Of a stretch of DNA of 64,000 nt, positions 54,809 to 64,000 are shown one piece after another. The notes below the pieces were generated by a model that was not told where the DNA came from, made no database searches, and saw nothing but the letters and a program-made list of their open reading frames with translations. The DNA is taken from positions 682,001 to 746,000 of the forward strand of contig NZ_JAPIVS010000002.1 in NCBI RefSeq assembly GCF_026239695.1, written 5' to 3'. The DNA comes from Pedobacter sp. MC2016-15 (GTDB lineage Bacteria > Bacteroidota > Bacteroidia > Sphingobacteriales > Sphingobacteriaceae). The translations under genes and the position numbers were made by a program. Position 1 is the stretch's first letter; the number at the start of each line of letters is the position of its first letter.

Positions 54809-55552
54809 ATGAAATTATTAGAAGGAAAGACAGCACTGGTTACCGGTGCTTCGAAAGGCATAGGCCGCAAGATTGCAGAGAAATTTGCTGAGCAGGGCGC
54901 TAACGTAGCTTTCACCTATTTGTCTTCAGTAGAAAAAGGGGAAGCCCTGGAGCAGGAACTGCAATCTTTTGGAACAAAAATCAAAGGATACCGCTCTGAT
55001 GCCTCAAAATTTGATGAAGCTGAAAAGCTGATCAATGATATTGTTGCTGAATTTGGAGCATTGGATATCGTAGTAAACAATGCCGGTATCACTAAAGACG
55101 GCCTGTTGATGCGTATGAGCGAAGAGCAGTGGGATGATGTCATCAATGTGAATCTGAAATCAGTGTTCAATGTAACTAAAGCAGCATCGAAGATCATGAT
55201 GAAAGCCCGTAAAGGGTCATTCATCAACCTGAGCTCTGTAGTAGGTGTTCAGGGAAATGCCGGACAGGCGAACTATGCAGCTTCAAAATCAGGTATCATC
55301 GGCTTCTCTAAATCGGTAGCCAAAGAACTCGGTTCAAGAAATATCCGCACCAACGTTGTCGCTCCCGGATTTATCCGCACAGAGATGACAGAAGTGCTGG
55401 ATCCGAAAGTAGTTAAGGGATGGGAAGAAGGTATTCCTTTGAAAAGAGCAGGAGAGCCTGAAGACGTGGCTAACGTTTGTGTGTTCCTGGCTTCAGACAT
55501 GAGTGCTTACGTAACCGGACAGGTGCTGTCGGTTTGCGGCGGTATGTTATAG
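54809..55552 (+). CDS. fabG: 3-oxoacyl-[acyl-carrier-protein] reductase
   Basis: NADPH-dependent short-chain reductase (247 aa) of fatty-acid elongation. TGASKGIGRKIA near 14-25 binds the cofactor, NNAGITKDGLLMRM near 89-102 is FabG-typical, and the catalytic Ser-Tyr-Lys is in NLSSVVGVQGNAGQANYAASK near 139-159. It starts 17 bases after aguA with no terminator, so it is in the agmatine operon although the pathways are unrelated. Confidence 0.92.
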   Translation: MKLLEGKTALVTGASKGIGRKIAEKFAEQGANVAFTYLSSVEKGEALEQELQSFGTKIKGYRSDASKFDEAEKLINDIVAEFGALDIVVNNAGITKDGLLMRMSEEQWDDVINVNLKSVFNVTKAASKIMMKARKGSFINLSSVVGVQGNAGQANYAASKSGIIGFSKSVAKELGSRNIRTNVVAPGFIRTEMTEVLDPKVVKGWEEGIPLKRAGEPEDVANVCVFLASDMSAYVTGQVLSVCGGML

Positions 55553-55574
55553 TCTGCAAACTGCAACAGATACT

Positions 55575-55608
55575 GGCGTCAGGGGTTCTCCCTGACGCTT
55601 TTTTTTTG
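55575..55608 (+). terminator. Terminator after fabG
   Basis: GCGTCAGGG / CCCTGACGC stem, loop GTTCT, then nine T. Confidence 0.9.
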
Positions 55609-55626
55609 CATCTTTACTTTCAGGCA

Positions 55627-57711
55627 ATGGGCAATTCATTTACTTTCTATTCATTTTTAGCGGTACTGGGCTGCATACTGTCGGGGCTTTTCTTTGCGTG
55701 GCTGCTCTATGGTCGTGCTGAGGCAATGGCAAAGCGGATGCGGATTACGCTGGCTGCCCTCCGTGGGCTGGCCCTAGCATTGATCCTCTGGCTGTTATTT
55801 TCGCCGCTGATCAGGCAGATCAGCTACACGCTGGAGAAACCCATCATCGTGATCGCTCAGGACAATTCCCAGTCCATCACTGCAGTGATGCCTGCGGGTT
55901 TTGACAGTCTCCGTTACAGAAAATCTATTCAGGAGCTCAGAGATCAGTTATCGTCCAAATATGAGGTAAGAACATATAGCTTTGCTAATCAGGTAAGCCA
56001 GGGGCTTAATTTTAGCTATTCCGGCAAGCTGAGCAATGCATCGCTGCTGGTCAGTCAGCTGAAGGATGAACTGCTGAACAGAAACGTAGGGGCAGTAGTG
56101 CTTGCCACTGATGGCATATTCAACAGGGGAGGCAGTCCTGTCAATGACATTGCCGAACTAAAAGCACCCGTATATACCATCGCCCTTGGTGATACCACAG
56201 CACAGAAAGATGTGCTGATAGCAAATGTCAGCAGTAACGACCTCGTTTATCTGGATAATGATTTCAGGATTGAGGTGCAGGCAGAAGCCTATCAGTGCAC
56301 TGGGATGGAGACAAGGCTGACCGTTTCCGAAAACGGAAAGAAACTCCATGAGCAACTCCTCAAAGTCAATTCGGCACAATTCATCAAAAACATACCTGTA
56401 TCGCTCAAGGCGAATAGCCTCGGTACACACCAGTATACCATCAGCCTTTCTGCAGTATCAGGAGAGGTATCCCTGAAAAACAATACCCAAAAGCTGATCG
56501 TAGAGGTGATAGACGACCGGCAGAAGGTGCTGATTGCTGCTGCGGCGCCACATCCTGATCTGGCAGCGCTGAAAGGGGCCATAGCTCTGAACAAACACTA
56601 TGAGGTATCCCTGCACACGGGAGAGGAGCTGGCGCGTGTTGATCCAAAAGTGTACGGACTGGTTATTCTTTACCAGTTGCCCGGCACTGCTGCTGATGCG
56701 GGCGCTTTCATGGAAAAGATCCGTTCTGCAAAGGTACCCCTGTGGTTTATTGTAGGCGCCCAGAGCAATATCAGTCAGTTTAACCAGCTGCAAAATGGTG
56801 TGAATATCGCTGCCAATGGCCGCGGAATAACCTATGCTTACAGTGATATCAACACAGGTACTTCGCTCTTCGACCTGGATGCGGCTTCCAGGAAAGTGGT
56901 AGAGAATTTTGATGCTTTGCAGGCGCCGGCAGGAGAGTTGAAAACCCTGGGCGACTTCCAGTCGATCCTGAACCAGCGCCGGGGCAAGCAACCTACGCAG
57001 CTGCCGCAATTGTTTTTTATGAACCTCAATGGCCGTAAAACCGGCTACCTCATCGGTGAAGGATTATGGAAATGGAAGTTCTCTGAAGCCAAAGAAAACC
57101 AGCAGGTGCCCGTATTCTCCTCCCTTATGGCTAAGGTGGTACAATACCTGTCTGTGCAGGATGATAAACGAAAGTTTGTGGTACGCCCGGCGAAACCGAT
57201 CTTTGATGAAAATGAGCATATCCTCATCAATGCCAGCCTCTATAACGACAGCTATCTCCCCGTAAATACTGCCGATGTGTCTATCAGGCTGAAAAATGAA
57301 AGTGGTAAATCCTACAATTTCAGCTTCTCCAGATTTGAATCTGCCTACCAGCTGGATGCAGGCATATTGCCGCCGGGAAATTATAGTTATGTCGCCAGTA
57401 CGGAAATCGGCAAACAGCAATACACAGCGAAGGGATCCTTTTTTATCAATGCGCTGGTGGCAGAGTTTCAGCAGACGGTAGCCAATCACCAGCTGCTGTT
57501 CCAGCTTTCAGAGCAGACAAATGGGAAACTGTATGGGGCTAACCAGGTACAGGATCTGCAGCGTGAATTATTGAAGAGCGGGCAGATGAAGACCCTGAGT
57601 TATGAAGACCGCAGGTATGATGAGCTGATCAACTTCAGGTGGCTGTTCGCCCTGTTGCTGCTGCTGCTCAGTACGGAGTGGTTTATCAGGAAAAGAAATG
57701 GCGCTGTTTAG
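55627..57711 (+). CDS. von Willebrand A domain-like membrane protein
   Basis: A 694-residue protein from ATG 55627; the longer frame from 55477 runs through the end of fabG and the terminator and is rejected. Two N-terminal helices (FYSFLAVLGCILSGLFFAWLLYG and LAALRGLALALILWLLFSP) lead to a vWA-like domain with a DxSxS metal site, DNSQS near 83-87, and LATDGIFNRGG near 165. A central domain near 310-420 (KVLIAAAAPHPDLAALKGAI) resembles the glutamine-amidotransferase-like part of related aerotolerance-style proteins. One C-terminal helix (WLFALLLLLLSTEWFIRK) closes it. Most of the chain would be periplasmic. Function unknown. Confidence 0.75.
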   Translation: MGNSFTFYSFLAVLGCILSGLFFAWLLYGRAEAMAKRMRITLAALRGLALALILWLLFSPLIRQISYTLEKPIIVIAQDNSQSITAVMPAGFDSLRYRKSIQELRDQLSSKYEVRTYSFANQVSQGLNFSYSGKLSNASLLVSQLKDELLNRNVGAVVLATDGIFNRGGSPVNDIAELKAPVYTIALGDTTAQKDVLIANVSSNDLVYLDNDFRIEVQAEAYQCTGMETRLTVSENGKKLHEQLLKVNSAQFIKNIPVSLKANSLGTHQYTISLSAVSGEVSLKNNTQKLIVEVIDDRQKVLIAAAAPHPDLAALKGAIALNKHYEVSLHTGEELARVDPKVYGLVILYQLPGTAADAGAFMEKIRSAKVPLWFIVGAQSNISQFNQLQNGVNIAANGRGITYAYSDINTGTSLFDLDAASRKVVENFDALQAPAGELKTLGDFQSILNQRRGKQPTQLPQLFFMNLNGRKTGYLIGEGLWKWKFSEAKENQQVPVFSSLMAKVVQYLSVQDDKRKFVVRPAKPIFDENEHILINASLYNDSYLPVNTADVSIRLKNESGKSYNFSFSRFESAYQLDAGILPPGNYSYVASTEIGKQQYTAKGSFFINALVAEFQQTVANHQLLFQLSEQTNGKLYGANQVQDLQRELLKSGQMKTLSYEDRRYDELINFRWLFALLLLLLSTEWFIRKRNGAV

Positions 57712-58007
57712 TCTTTCGGCGTTTCCCGGATGATGATAAACACGTCTTCATTGTCCTTTTTCATGAAGTATTTCTCCCTGGCAAATTTTTCAGCAGTGTT
57801 CAGGTTGGTATTCAGTTCGTTGAGGTCTTTCTTTACTTTGGCAGTTTCCTTCTCATAGAAATCTTTCTCGTCCTGCAACTTGTTCACTTCTGCACGGTAT
57901 TCGTATTGAGAGAGCATGTCATTTTTATCAAAGAATAACATCCATACCACAAAGGCTGCGGCCGACAGAAAGTATTTGTTCCTAAAGATATCCAGCACTC
58001 TGTTCAT
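57708..58007 (-). CDS. DivIC/FtsB-like septum formation initiator
   Basis: Small bitopic cell-division protein (99 aa) from ATG 58007; the longer frame from 58034 would start upstream of the -7 element (58012-58019). One membrane helix (FLSAAAFVVWMLFF) is followed by a coiled coil (YEYRAEVNKLQDEKDFYEKETAKVKKDLNELNT) and the typical AEKFAREKYFMKKDNEDVFII end. It probably joins the FtsL/FtsQ division complex. Its stop overlaps the convergent vWA gene by four bases. Confidence 0.85.
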   Translation of the reverse strand: MNRVLDIFRNKYFLSAAAFVVWMLFFDKNDMLSQYEYRAEVNKLQDEKDFYEKETAKVKKDLNELNTNLNTAEKFAREKYFMKKDNEDVFIIIRETPKD

Positions 58008-58011
58008 AAGA

Positions 58012-58019
58012 CAAATGTA
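58012..58019 (-). promoter_or_regulatory. -7 element TACATTTG next to the DivIC start codon
   Basis: Minus-strand TAnnTTTG match only four bases before ATG 58007, implying a leaderless mRNA. Confidence 0.45.
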
Positions 58020-58021
58020 TA

Positions 58022-58062
58022 TAAAAAAAAACATCCGAAGTTTAAAACTCCGGATGTTTTTA
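58022..58062 (-). terminator. Terminator of enolase gene
   Basis: AAAAACATCCG / CGGATGTTTTT with an inner AGTTT / AAACT pair; on minus a run of T follows. It ends right at the DivIC promoter. Confidence 0.85.
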
Positions 58063-58115
58063 AAATGCTCATATTCACGGATGTTAACAATCCATGTCAG
58101 CGAATAAGGAAAACC

Positions 58116-59435
<1,320 letters not shown>

Positions 59436-59469
59436 TTAGTGTAAATATTACAATTACCCAGTTGATAAT

Positions 59470-59477
59470 CAAAGTTA
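59470..59477 (-). promoter_or_regulatory. -7 element TAACTTTG for eno
   Basis: Minus-strand TAnnTTTG match 61 bases before ATG 59408. Confidence 0.5.
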
Positions 59478-59518
59478 AAATAAAATTTAAACTATAGGGA
59501 CGGATTGCCCTATAAAAA

Positions 59519-60610
59519 TTACTCCCACTTGAAAACCTTGACTGCCAGTGCGTAGATTCCAACACCCCAGACCAGCATAATCAAAATCTGTAATTTCACA
59601 TCCCATAGTCCTGCGCCCTCAAATGCAACCTTGCGCATCGCGTCGTTCAGATAGGTCAGGGGCAGGGCGCGGCTGATCGGCTGCAGCCATACCGGGAAAT
59701 GGTCTATCGAGAAAAAAGTGCCCGACAATAGAAACTGGGGCAGGGTAATAATATTGGCGATCGGTGGAATAGTACTTTCACTCTTGGCAATGCCCGATAC
59801 CACAAAGCCGAAGCCCATAAAGACCACCAGCCCGATAATAGAAAGGATAAGCATATTGAGCACCGTCAGCGCCCCGTGTATCAGCGTAAAATGAAAAAAG
59901 AAATGGCCGATGAGGATGATAAATATCGCTCCCAGCAGGGCAAAGCCGATTCTTGCCAGTCCCTCACCCAGAATGATGCTCGCCCGTTTTACCGGTGTCG
60001 CAAAAAAACGTTTGATCACCAGGGTTTGCCTCAGGCTGAAAAAAACGAAGGCCGTACCAAAAACACCCGTACTCAGCAGCGAGAAACCCAGCTGCCCCGG
60101 TAAAATAAAGTCGATCGTTCTGTATGTCCTGCCATGCACGGTGCTCTCCCTGAACTCCGCTACCGAAGGTTTCAGGTCTCTGCTGTTCAGGCTGTACATC
60201 AGGTTGTTCAATACCGATTTAAGGATATTCCCCTTATCCGGCGCAGCCGAGGTATACCTCACATCCGCCAGGTAGGCTGGCTGCGGCGCTATATTTTTAT
60301 GCACATCGATTACTCCGGCAATATTACCTTTTTCCAGTTCCTGGTCGATCTCTGCCGCAGTTTTATCTTTCAGCAGCTTCACTACAGATGTTGATTCCAG
60401 GGTCTTGATCACAGGGTTCTCCAGGTCCGATCCCGGAGCAATAGCCAGGTCTACCTTAATGCCACCGCCACCCAGAAATCCGAAAACAAGGATAAATATC
60501 AGCGGGAAAGCTAAAGTGAAGACTACGGCCGAAGGGCTGCGCATGATCGAGCGGAAACTTGCTTTGGCAAGCGCAAGGGTAGCCTTGGTATGGTTATAGG
60601 GTTTGTTCAT
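59519..60610 (-). CDS. ABC-2 type transporter permease
   Basis: Inner-membrane permease (363 aa). One N-terminal helix (SAVVFTLAFPLIFILVFGFLG) is followed by a large extracytoplasmic domain of about 140 residues, then five C-terminal helices from LGFSLLSTGVFGTAFVFFSL near 173. The last loop holds IANIITLPQFLLSGTFFSIDHFP near 283, the ABC-2 permease signature. It works with the ATPase encoded 12 bases upstream. Cargo unknown; a drug, polyketide or envelope lipid is typical for the group. Confidence 0.88.
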   Translation of the reverse strand: MNKPYNHTKATLALAKASFRSIMRSPSAVVFTLAFPLIFILVFGFLGGGGIKVDLAIAPGSDLENPVIKTLESTSVVKLLKDKTAAEIDQELEKGNIAGVIDVHKNIAPQPAYLADVRYTSAAPDKGNILKSVLNNLMYSLNSRDLKPSVAEFRESTVHGRTYRTIDFILPGQLGFSLLSTGVFGTAFVFFSLRQTLVIKRFFATPVKRASIILGEGLARIGFALLGAIFIILIGHFFFHFTLIHGALTVLNMLILSIIGLVVFMGFGFVVSGIAKSESTIPPIANIITLPQFLLSGTFFSIDHFPVWLQPISRALPLTYLNDAMRKVAFEGAGLWDVKLQILIMLVWGVGIYALAVKVFKWE

Positions 60611-60622
60611 TGTAGGTATCTT

Positions 60623-61390
60623 TTAGCCTTCGCGCCATTCTCTGCCCGTCAGGCTGATGAAAACATCCTCCAGGTTGGCCTTTTTTACTTCCTTTTTCCG
60701 TTCAAAACCACGGCTCAGCAACTGATCGATGAGGTTATCCGGGGTATCCAGAGCGATGATTTCGCCATGCTCCACAAAGGCAACACGGTCGCACAGCTGC
60801 TCGGCTTCGTCCATATAATGTGTAGTGATCACTACGGTAGTTCCATTTTTCCTGATCTCAGTGATCAGGTCCCAGAGGTTTCTCCTGGCCTGCGGATCAA
60901 GTCCGGTAGTAGGTTCATCCAGAAAGATGATCTTCGGAGAATTGAGCAGGGTGGTAGCAATAGAAAAACGCTGCTTCTGCCCGCCCGAAAGGGCTTTGTA
61001 TTTTGCTTTTGCCTTATCCTGCAGGTTTACCTTCTCCAGCATCTCCATCGGTTTGATGTTTACGCCATACAGACCTGCAAAAAGTTCCATCAGCTCTACC
61101 AGGTTCAGGTTTGGATAGTATCCTGCCGCCTGCAGCTGCACCCCGATGATACGTTTGATCGCATTGGCATCCTGATCTACAGAAAGGCCATCCACGAAGA
61201 TCTCACCGGAAGTTTTCTCCCGCAGGGTCTCAATGATTTCCAGCGTCGTCGTTTTACCTGCGCCATTGGGACCCAGCAGCCCGAAAATCTCGTTTTCATA
61301 GACATCAAAGCTCAGGCCCTTCACCGCTTTGAAGTCGGCATAACTTTTTACAAGATTACGGACACTGATAATGGCATTGTTGCTATCCAT
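60623..61390 (-). CDS. ABC transporter ATP-binding subunit
   Basis: Cytosolic ATPase of the ABC-2 exporter (255 aa from ATG 61390; the TTG at 61438 lies in the carA terminator and is rejected). Walker A LLGPNGAGKTTT near 38-49, Q-loop IGVQLQAAGYYPN near 82, signature LSGGQKQRFSIATTL near 132, Walker B IIFLDEPTTGLD near 152, switch ITTHYMDEAEQLCDRV near 187. The C-terminal NLEDVFISLTGREWREG end is normal for DrrA-like proteins. Confidence 0.92.
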   Translation of the reverse strand: MDSNNAIISVRNLVKSYADFKAVKGLSFDVYENEIFGLLGPNGAGKTTTLEIIETLREKTSGEIFVDGLSVDQDANAIKRIIGVQLQAAGYYPNLNLVELMELFAGLYGVNIKPMEMLEKVNLQDKAKAKYKALSGGQKQRFSIATTLLNSPKIIFLDEPTTGLDPQARRNLWDLITEIRKNGTTVVITTHYMDEAEQLCDRVAFVEHGEIIALDTPDNLIDQLLSRGFERKKEVKKANLEDVFISLTGREWREG

Positions 61391-61415
61391 AGGATAAATG
61401 TAATTAGGTTTCATG

Positions 61416-61446
61416 CAAAAAGGATTGTTTTTACACAATCCTTTTC
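61416..61446 (-). terminator. Terminator of carA
   Basis: AAAAGGATTGT (61418-61428) pairs with ACAATCCTTTT (61435-61445), loop TTTTAC; on minus a five-T tail follows. Confidence 0.75.
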
Positions 61447-61485
61447 AAATATGGCTGTCAAATGATGATTAAACGCGGGTAGGGA

Positions 61486-62598
61486 TTACCAGGTTTTCTC
61501 AGCACCGATCATGTTCACAAAATCATCAAACAGGTAACGTGAATCATGCGGACCCGGAGAAGATTCAGGGTGGTACTGTACCGAGAATGCTCTCTTGCCT
61601 TTTACACGGATACCTTCGATCGACTGATCGTTGAGGTTGATGTGGGTAATTTCTACTTTATCTGAGTTTCTCACTTCGTCAGGGATCACACCAAAACCGT
61701 GGTTCTGGGAAGTTACCTCGCAGTGATTTTTAATGATATTTTTAACCGGGTGGTTTAAGCCCCTGTGGCCGTTGAACATCTTCATCGTACCGATACCGTT
61801 TGCCTGTGCCAGTAACTGGTGACCTAAACAGATACCGAACAATGGTTTGTCTGCCTCAAGGATCTCTTTTACGGTTTCAATGGCATATGGCATCGCTGCC
61901 GGATCACCAGGGCCGTTAGAGATGAAATAAGCATCAGCACCCCATTTTTCCATTTCTGCAAATGAAGTCTTAGCCGGGAACACTTGTACATATAAATCCC
62001 TGTTATCAAAGTTACGCAGGGTGTTTTTCTTGATCCCGAAATCTACTGCCGCTACTTTATATTTAGCTTCAGGAGAACCATAGAAATAAGGTTCTTTGGT
62101 AGATACCTGTGAAGACAGCTCAAGACCGTCCATTGATGGTACGCTTGCCAGTTTTGCTTTCAGTTCATCAATGTCAGTAATTTCTGAAGAGATGATCGCA
62201 TTCATTGCCCCCTGGTCCCTGATCTTTCTTACCAGTGAACGGGTGTCGATGTCTGAAATACCCACTATGTTCTCATTCTGGAAATAATCCTGGATCGATT
62301 CACTTGCTTCTTTACGGCTGTAACCTATGTTGTAATTCTTACAAACCAAACCTGCAATTTTGATCGAATCTGATTCGATTTCCTCTTTATGGATTCCGTA
62401 ATTACCGATATGGGCATTGGTAGTGACCATGATCTGACCAAAGTAAGAAGGATCAGTAAAAATTTCCTGATACCCTGTCATTCCGGTATTGAAACAAATC
62501 TCTCCTGTTGTTGTACCAATTTTTCCGGCAGCTTTACCGTGGTAAACGGTACCGTCAGCCAATAACAAGATCGCAGGTAACTTGGTGTAGTTAGTCAT
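61486..62598 (-). CDS. carA: Carbamoyl-phosphate synthase, small (glutaminase) subunit
   Basis: Supplies ammonia from glutamine for carbamoyl phosphate, used for arginine and pyrimidines (370 aa). The N-terminal domain has GEICFNTGMTGYQEIFTDPSY near 32-52. The class-I amidotransferase domain has the nucleophile Cys in FGICLGHQLLA near 256 and the His-Glu pair in SVQYHPESSPGPHDS near 339-353. The large subunit carB is not adjacent in the window. The leader is about 110 bases and can fold (AACGG and CCGTT arms). Confidence 0.95.
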   Translation of the reverse strand: MTNYTKLPAILLLADGTVYHGKAAGKIGTTTGEICFNTGMTGYQEIFTDPSYFGQIMVTTNAHIGNYGIHKEEIESDSIKIAGLVCKNYNIGYSRKEASESIQDYFQNENIVGISDIDTRSLVRKIRDQGAMNAIISSEITDIDELKAKLASVPSMDGLELSSQVSTKEPYFYGSPEAKYKVAAVDFGIKKNTLRNFDNRDLYVQVFPAKTSFAEMEKWGADAYFISNGPGDPAAMPYAIETVKEILEADKPLFGICLGHQLLAQANGIGTMKMFNGHRGLNHPVKNIIKNHCEVTSQNHGFGVIPDEVRNSDKVEITHINLNDQSIEGIRVKGKRAFSVQYHPESSPGPHDSRYLFDDFVNMIGAEKTW

Positions 62599-62716
62599 TG
62601 TAATTAAAATGAGAAAATAATTTGAAAAAAGGGGTTAATGAACCGGAGATTAACGGATTGATACCGTTGTAAGAGCTTAAAAATATAGTGTTGAATACTC
62701 CGTTCATTTCGGGATA

Positions 62717-62746
62717 CAAAGATACGTTTTTGCGGAGTTAAATCAA
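62717..62746 (-). promoter_or_regulatory. Promoter of carA
   Basis: On minus, TTG (62744-62746) and TATCTTTG (62717-62724) with 19 bases between, a good fit to the consensus; leader about 110 bases. Confidence 0.65.
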
Positions 62747-62829
62747 GATTTTTTTTGAAAGGATTAAAATGTTACGTTCCATGCCGGAGATAATAAGTGT
62801 GAAGACACCGGTTTCTCAAATGAATACCC

Positions 62830-62837
62830 TAATTTTG
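62830..62837 (+). promoter_or_regulatory. -7 element TAATTTTG for panB
   Basis: TAnnTTTG match ending 20 bases before ATG 62858. A 12-base palindrome CATAAATTTATG (62849-62860) spans the start codon. Confidence 0.5.
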
Positions 62838-62857
62838 TCCGCTTAAAGCATAAATTT

Positions 62858-63673
62858 ATGTCTGTAAATAAAGAAGTAAAACGTATCACGACCCACATAC
62901 TGCAGGAAATGAAGCATCGTGGCGAAAAAATATCGATGTTAACAGCCTATGATTATTCCATGGCTACCGTTCTCGATGATGCAGGTCTGGATGTTTTATT
63001 GGTAGGTGATTCAGCATCGAATGTAATGGCTGGTCACGAAACTACATTGCCTATCACGCTGGATCAGATGATCTATCATGCACAGGGTGTAGTAAGGGGA
63101 GCTACCCGCGCTTTTGTAGTGGTAGACCTTCCATTTGGCTCATACCAGGGTAACTCCAAGGAAGCACTGAGCTCAGCCATCAGGATCATGAAAGAATCCG
63201 GAGCCCATGGGGTAAAACTTGAAGGGGGAACGGAGATAGTGGATTCTATCGAAAGGATCATCACTGCAGGGATCCCGGTGATGGGACACCTGGGCTTAAC
63301 GCCACAGTCGATTTATAAATTCGGTACCTATACGGTGAGAGCCAAAGATGAAGCCGAAGCAGAGAAACTTAAAACCGATGCAAAGGCGCTGCAGGACGCA
63401 GGATGTTTTGCCGTGGTACTCGAAAAGATCCCGGCAGCACTGGCTAAAGAAGTAGCTGAAAGCCTGCACATCCCTGTCATCGGTATCGGTGCGGGTCAGC
63501 ACTGCGACGGACAAGTGTTGGTGGTAAACGATATGATCGGTTTAACCAAAGGCTTTAAGCCGCGTTTCCTTCGCCAGTATGTGAACCTGTACGAAGAAAT
63601 CCTGGGTGCAGCAAAATCATATATCAGAGACGTGAAAGCGAACGACTTTCCAAATGAAAAGGAGCAATACTAA
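62858..63673 (+). CDS. panB: 3-methyl-2-oxobutanoate hydroxymethyltransferase
   Basis: First step of pantothenate and CoA synthesis: adds a hydroxymethyl group from methylene-tetrahydrofolate to 2-oxoisovalerate (271 aa). Motifs: [13 protein letters not shown] near 24-36, [12 protein letters not shown] near 50 (metal Asp), LPFGSY near 90, KLEGG near 119, GHLGLTPQ near 145 and [15 protein letters not shown] near 208. The stop is followed at once by the ATG of the next gene (TAAATG), so the two are co-translated. Confidence 0.95.
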   Translation: MSVNKEVKRITTHILQEMKHRGEKISMLTAYDYSMATVLDDAGLDVLLVGDSASNVMAGHETTLPITLDQMIYHAQGVVRGATRAFVVVDLPFGSYQGNSKEALSSAIRIMKESGAHGVKLEGGTEIVDSIERIITAGIPVMGHLGLTPQSIYKFGTYTVRAKDEAEAEKLKTDAKALQDAGCFAVVLEKIPAALAKEVAESLHIPVIGIGAGQHCDGQVLVVNDMIGLTKGFKPRFLRQYVNLYEEILGAAKSYIRDVKANDFPNEKEQY

Positions 63674-64000
63674 ATGCCGGTAACAGACAAAGACATACTC
63701 TTCGAAGATAATCACCTGATCGCCATCAACAAGCGGGCAGGTGATATCGTACAGGTAGACGAAACCAAAGATGAGCCTTTGGATGAGATGGTAAAAAAGT
63801 ACATTGCCGTAAAATATAACAAACCCGGAAGTGCTTTTCTGGGCGTTGTGCACCGGCTGGACCGCCCCGTGAGTGGGGTTATCCTTTTTGCCAAAACCAG
63901 TAAGGCACTGGAGCGCATGAATGCAGTTTTTAAAAACCGTGAGGTAAAGAAAACCTATTGGGCAATTGTGCGCAACAAACCTGCCGTACCTTCAGCAACG
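63674..64000 (+). CDS. RluA-family RNA pseudouridine synthase, 5' part
   Basis: The first 109 codons of a pseudouridine synthase, cut by the window end. It begins MPVTDKDILFEDNHLIAINK, the usual catalytic-domain start without an S4 domain. The catalytic Asp is in VVHRLDRPVSG near 55-65, followed by ILFAKTSKALERMN and VKKTYWAIV. Target uridine (23S rRNA or tRNA) cannot be told from this part. It follows panB without a gap. Confidence 0.9.
   Translation, partial: MPVTDKDILFEDNHLIAINKRAGDIVQVDETKDEPLDEMVKKYIAVKYNKPGSAFLGVVHRLDRPVSGVILFAKTSKALERMNAVFKNREVKKTYWAIVRNKPAVPSAT

Noticed and set aside
60590..61465. Long plus-strand reading frame (291 codons) across the ABC ATPase gene
   Set aside because: It lies antisense to a gene with all ABC motifs, has no recognisable domain and no ribosome site; a shadow of G/C-rich codon use.

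Overview
The window looks like chromosomal backbone of a Bacteroidota bacterium, most likely family Sphingobacteriaceae (Pedobacter or a close relative). The evidence is two SusC/SusD outer-membrane uptake pairs, a Bacteroidota-style ECF sigma factor, family-restricted proteins (DUF4293, DUF5606, the Bacteroidota 'putative porin', a CWC zinc-ribbon protein), and repeated matches to the Bacteroidota -7 promoter element TAnnTTTG in gaps between genes. I see no phage, insertion sequence, CRISPR array, rRNA or tRNA gene. Genes are densely packed and no gene-free stretch exceeds 300 bases. The genus call is inference from protein style; no search was run.

Layout. 1-1.2 kb: 3' part of dnaK. 1.5-12.1 kb: two SusC/SusD pairs pointing at each other; the second is preceded by a short anti-sigma-like gene and a divergent ECF sigma gene. 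12.2-17.1 kb (minus): sugar-nucleotide-type nucleotidyltransferase, M42 aminopeptidase, acyl-CoA carboxylase beta subunit and an O/P-type porin, read porin first. 17.3-20.1 kb: SulP anion transporter and a convergent MFS transporter. 20.3-27.1 kb: pruA, then divergent lpxK - purine nucleoside phosphorylase - putative porin, then an exported protein usually mislabelled asparagine synthetase B. 27.2-34.6 kb: cyclophilin + DUF5606 pair, GH1 beta-glucosidase, a membrane-anchored MutS-like ATPase, rlmH, a 42-residue membrane peptide gene and aconitase. 34.9-41.6 kb: polysaccharide deacetylase, TolC + periplasmic adaptor, gpsA, a small exported protein and ggt. 41.7-48.8 kb: DEAD-box RNA helicase, DUF4293, truA + lipid-exporter-type ABC protein, sucD, lipoprotein msrB and an RlpA-like protein. 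49.1-57.7 kb: nrdB-nrdA, CWC protein, aguB-aguA-fabG and a von Willebrand A membrane protein. 57.7-64 kb: DivIC-like protein, enolase, ABC-2 exporter pair, carA, panB and a truncated RluA-type pseudouridine synthase.

How the genes work together. Most are housekeeping: TCA cycle (aconitase, sucD), glycolysis (eno), lipid and envelope (lpxK, gpsA, fabG, ABC exporters), nucleotide supply (nrdBA, carA, PNP), translation and RNA (truA, rlmH, RluA, helicase) and protein quality (dnaK, cyclophilin, msrB). The accessory layer is glycan or nutrient scavenging at the outer membrane (SusCD pairs, porins, GH1). aguB and aguA together convert agmatine to putrescine.

Most notable items: a perfect 17-bp inverted repeat that contains the start codon and promoter of the M42 peptidase gene; a minimal anti-sigma-like protein without a periplasmic domain next to a SusC without an STN domain; near-identical terminators bracketing the first SusCD pair; several promoters so close to start codons that mRNAs should be leaderless or nearly so; a membrane MutS-like ATPase; and an exported, misnamed 'asparagine synthetase'. 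I found no clear new multi-gene system.
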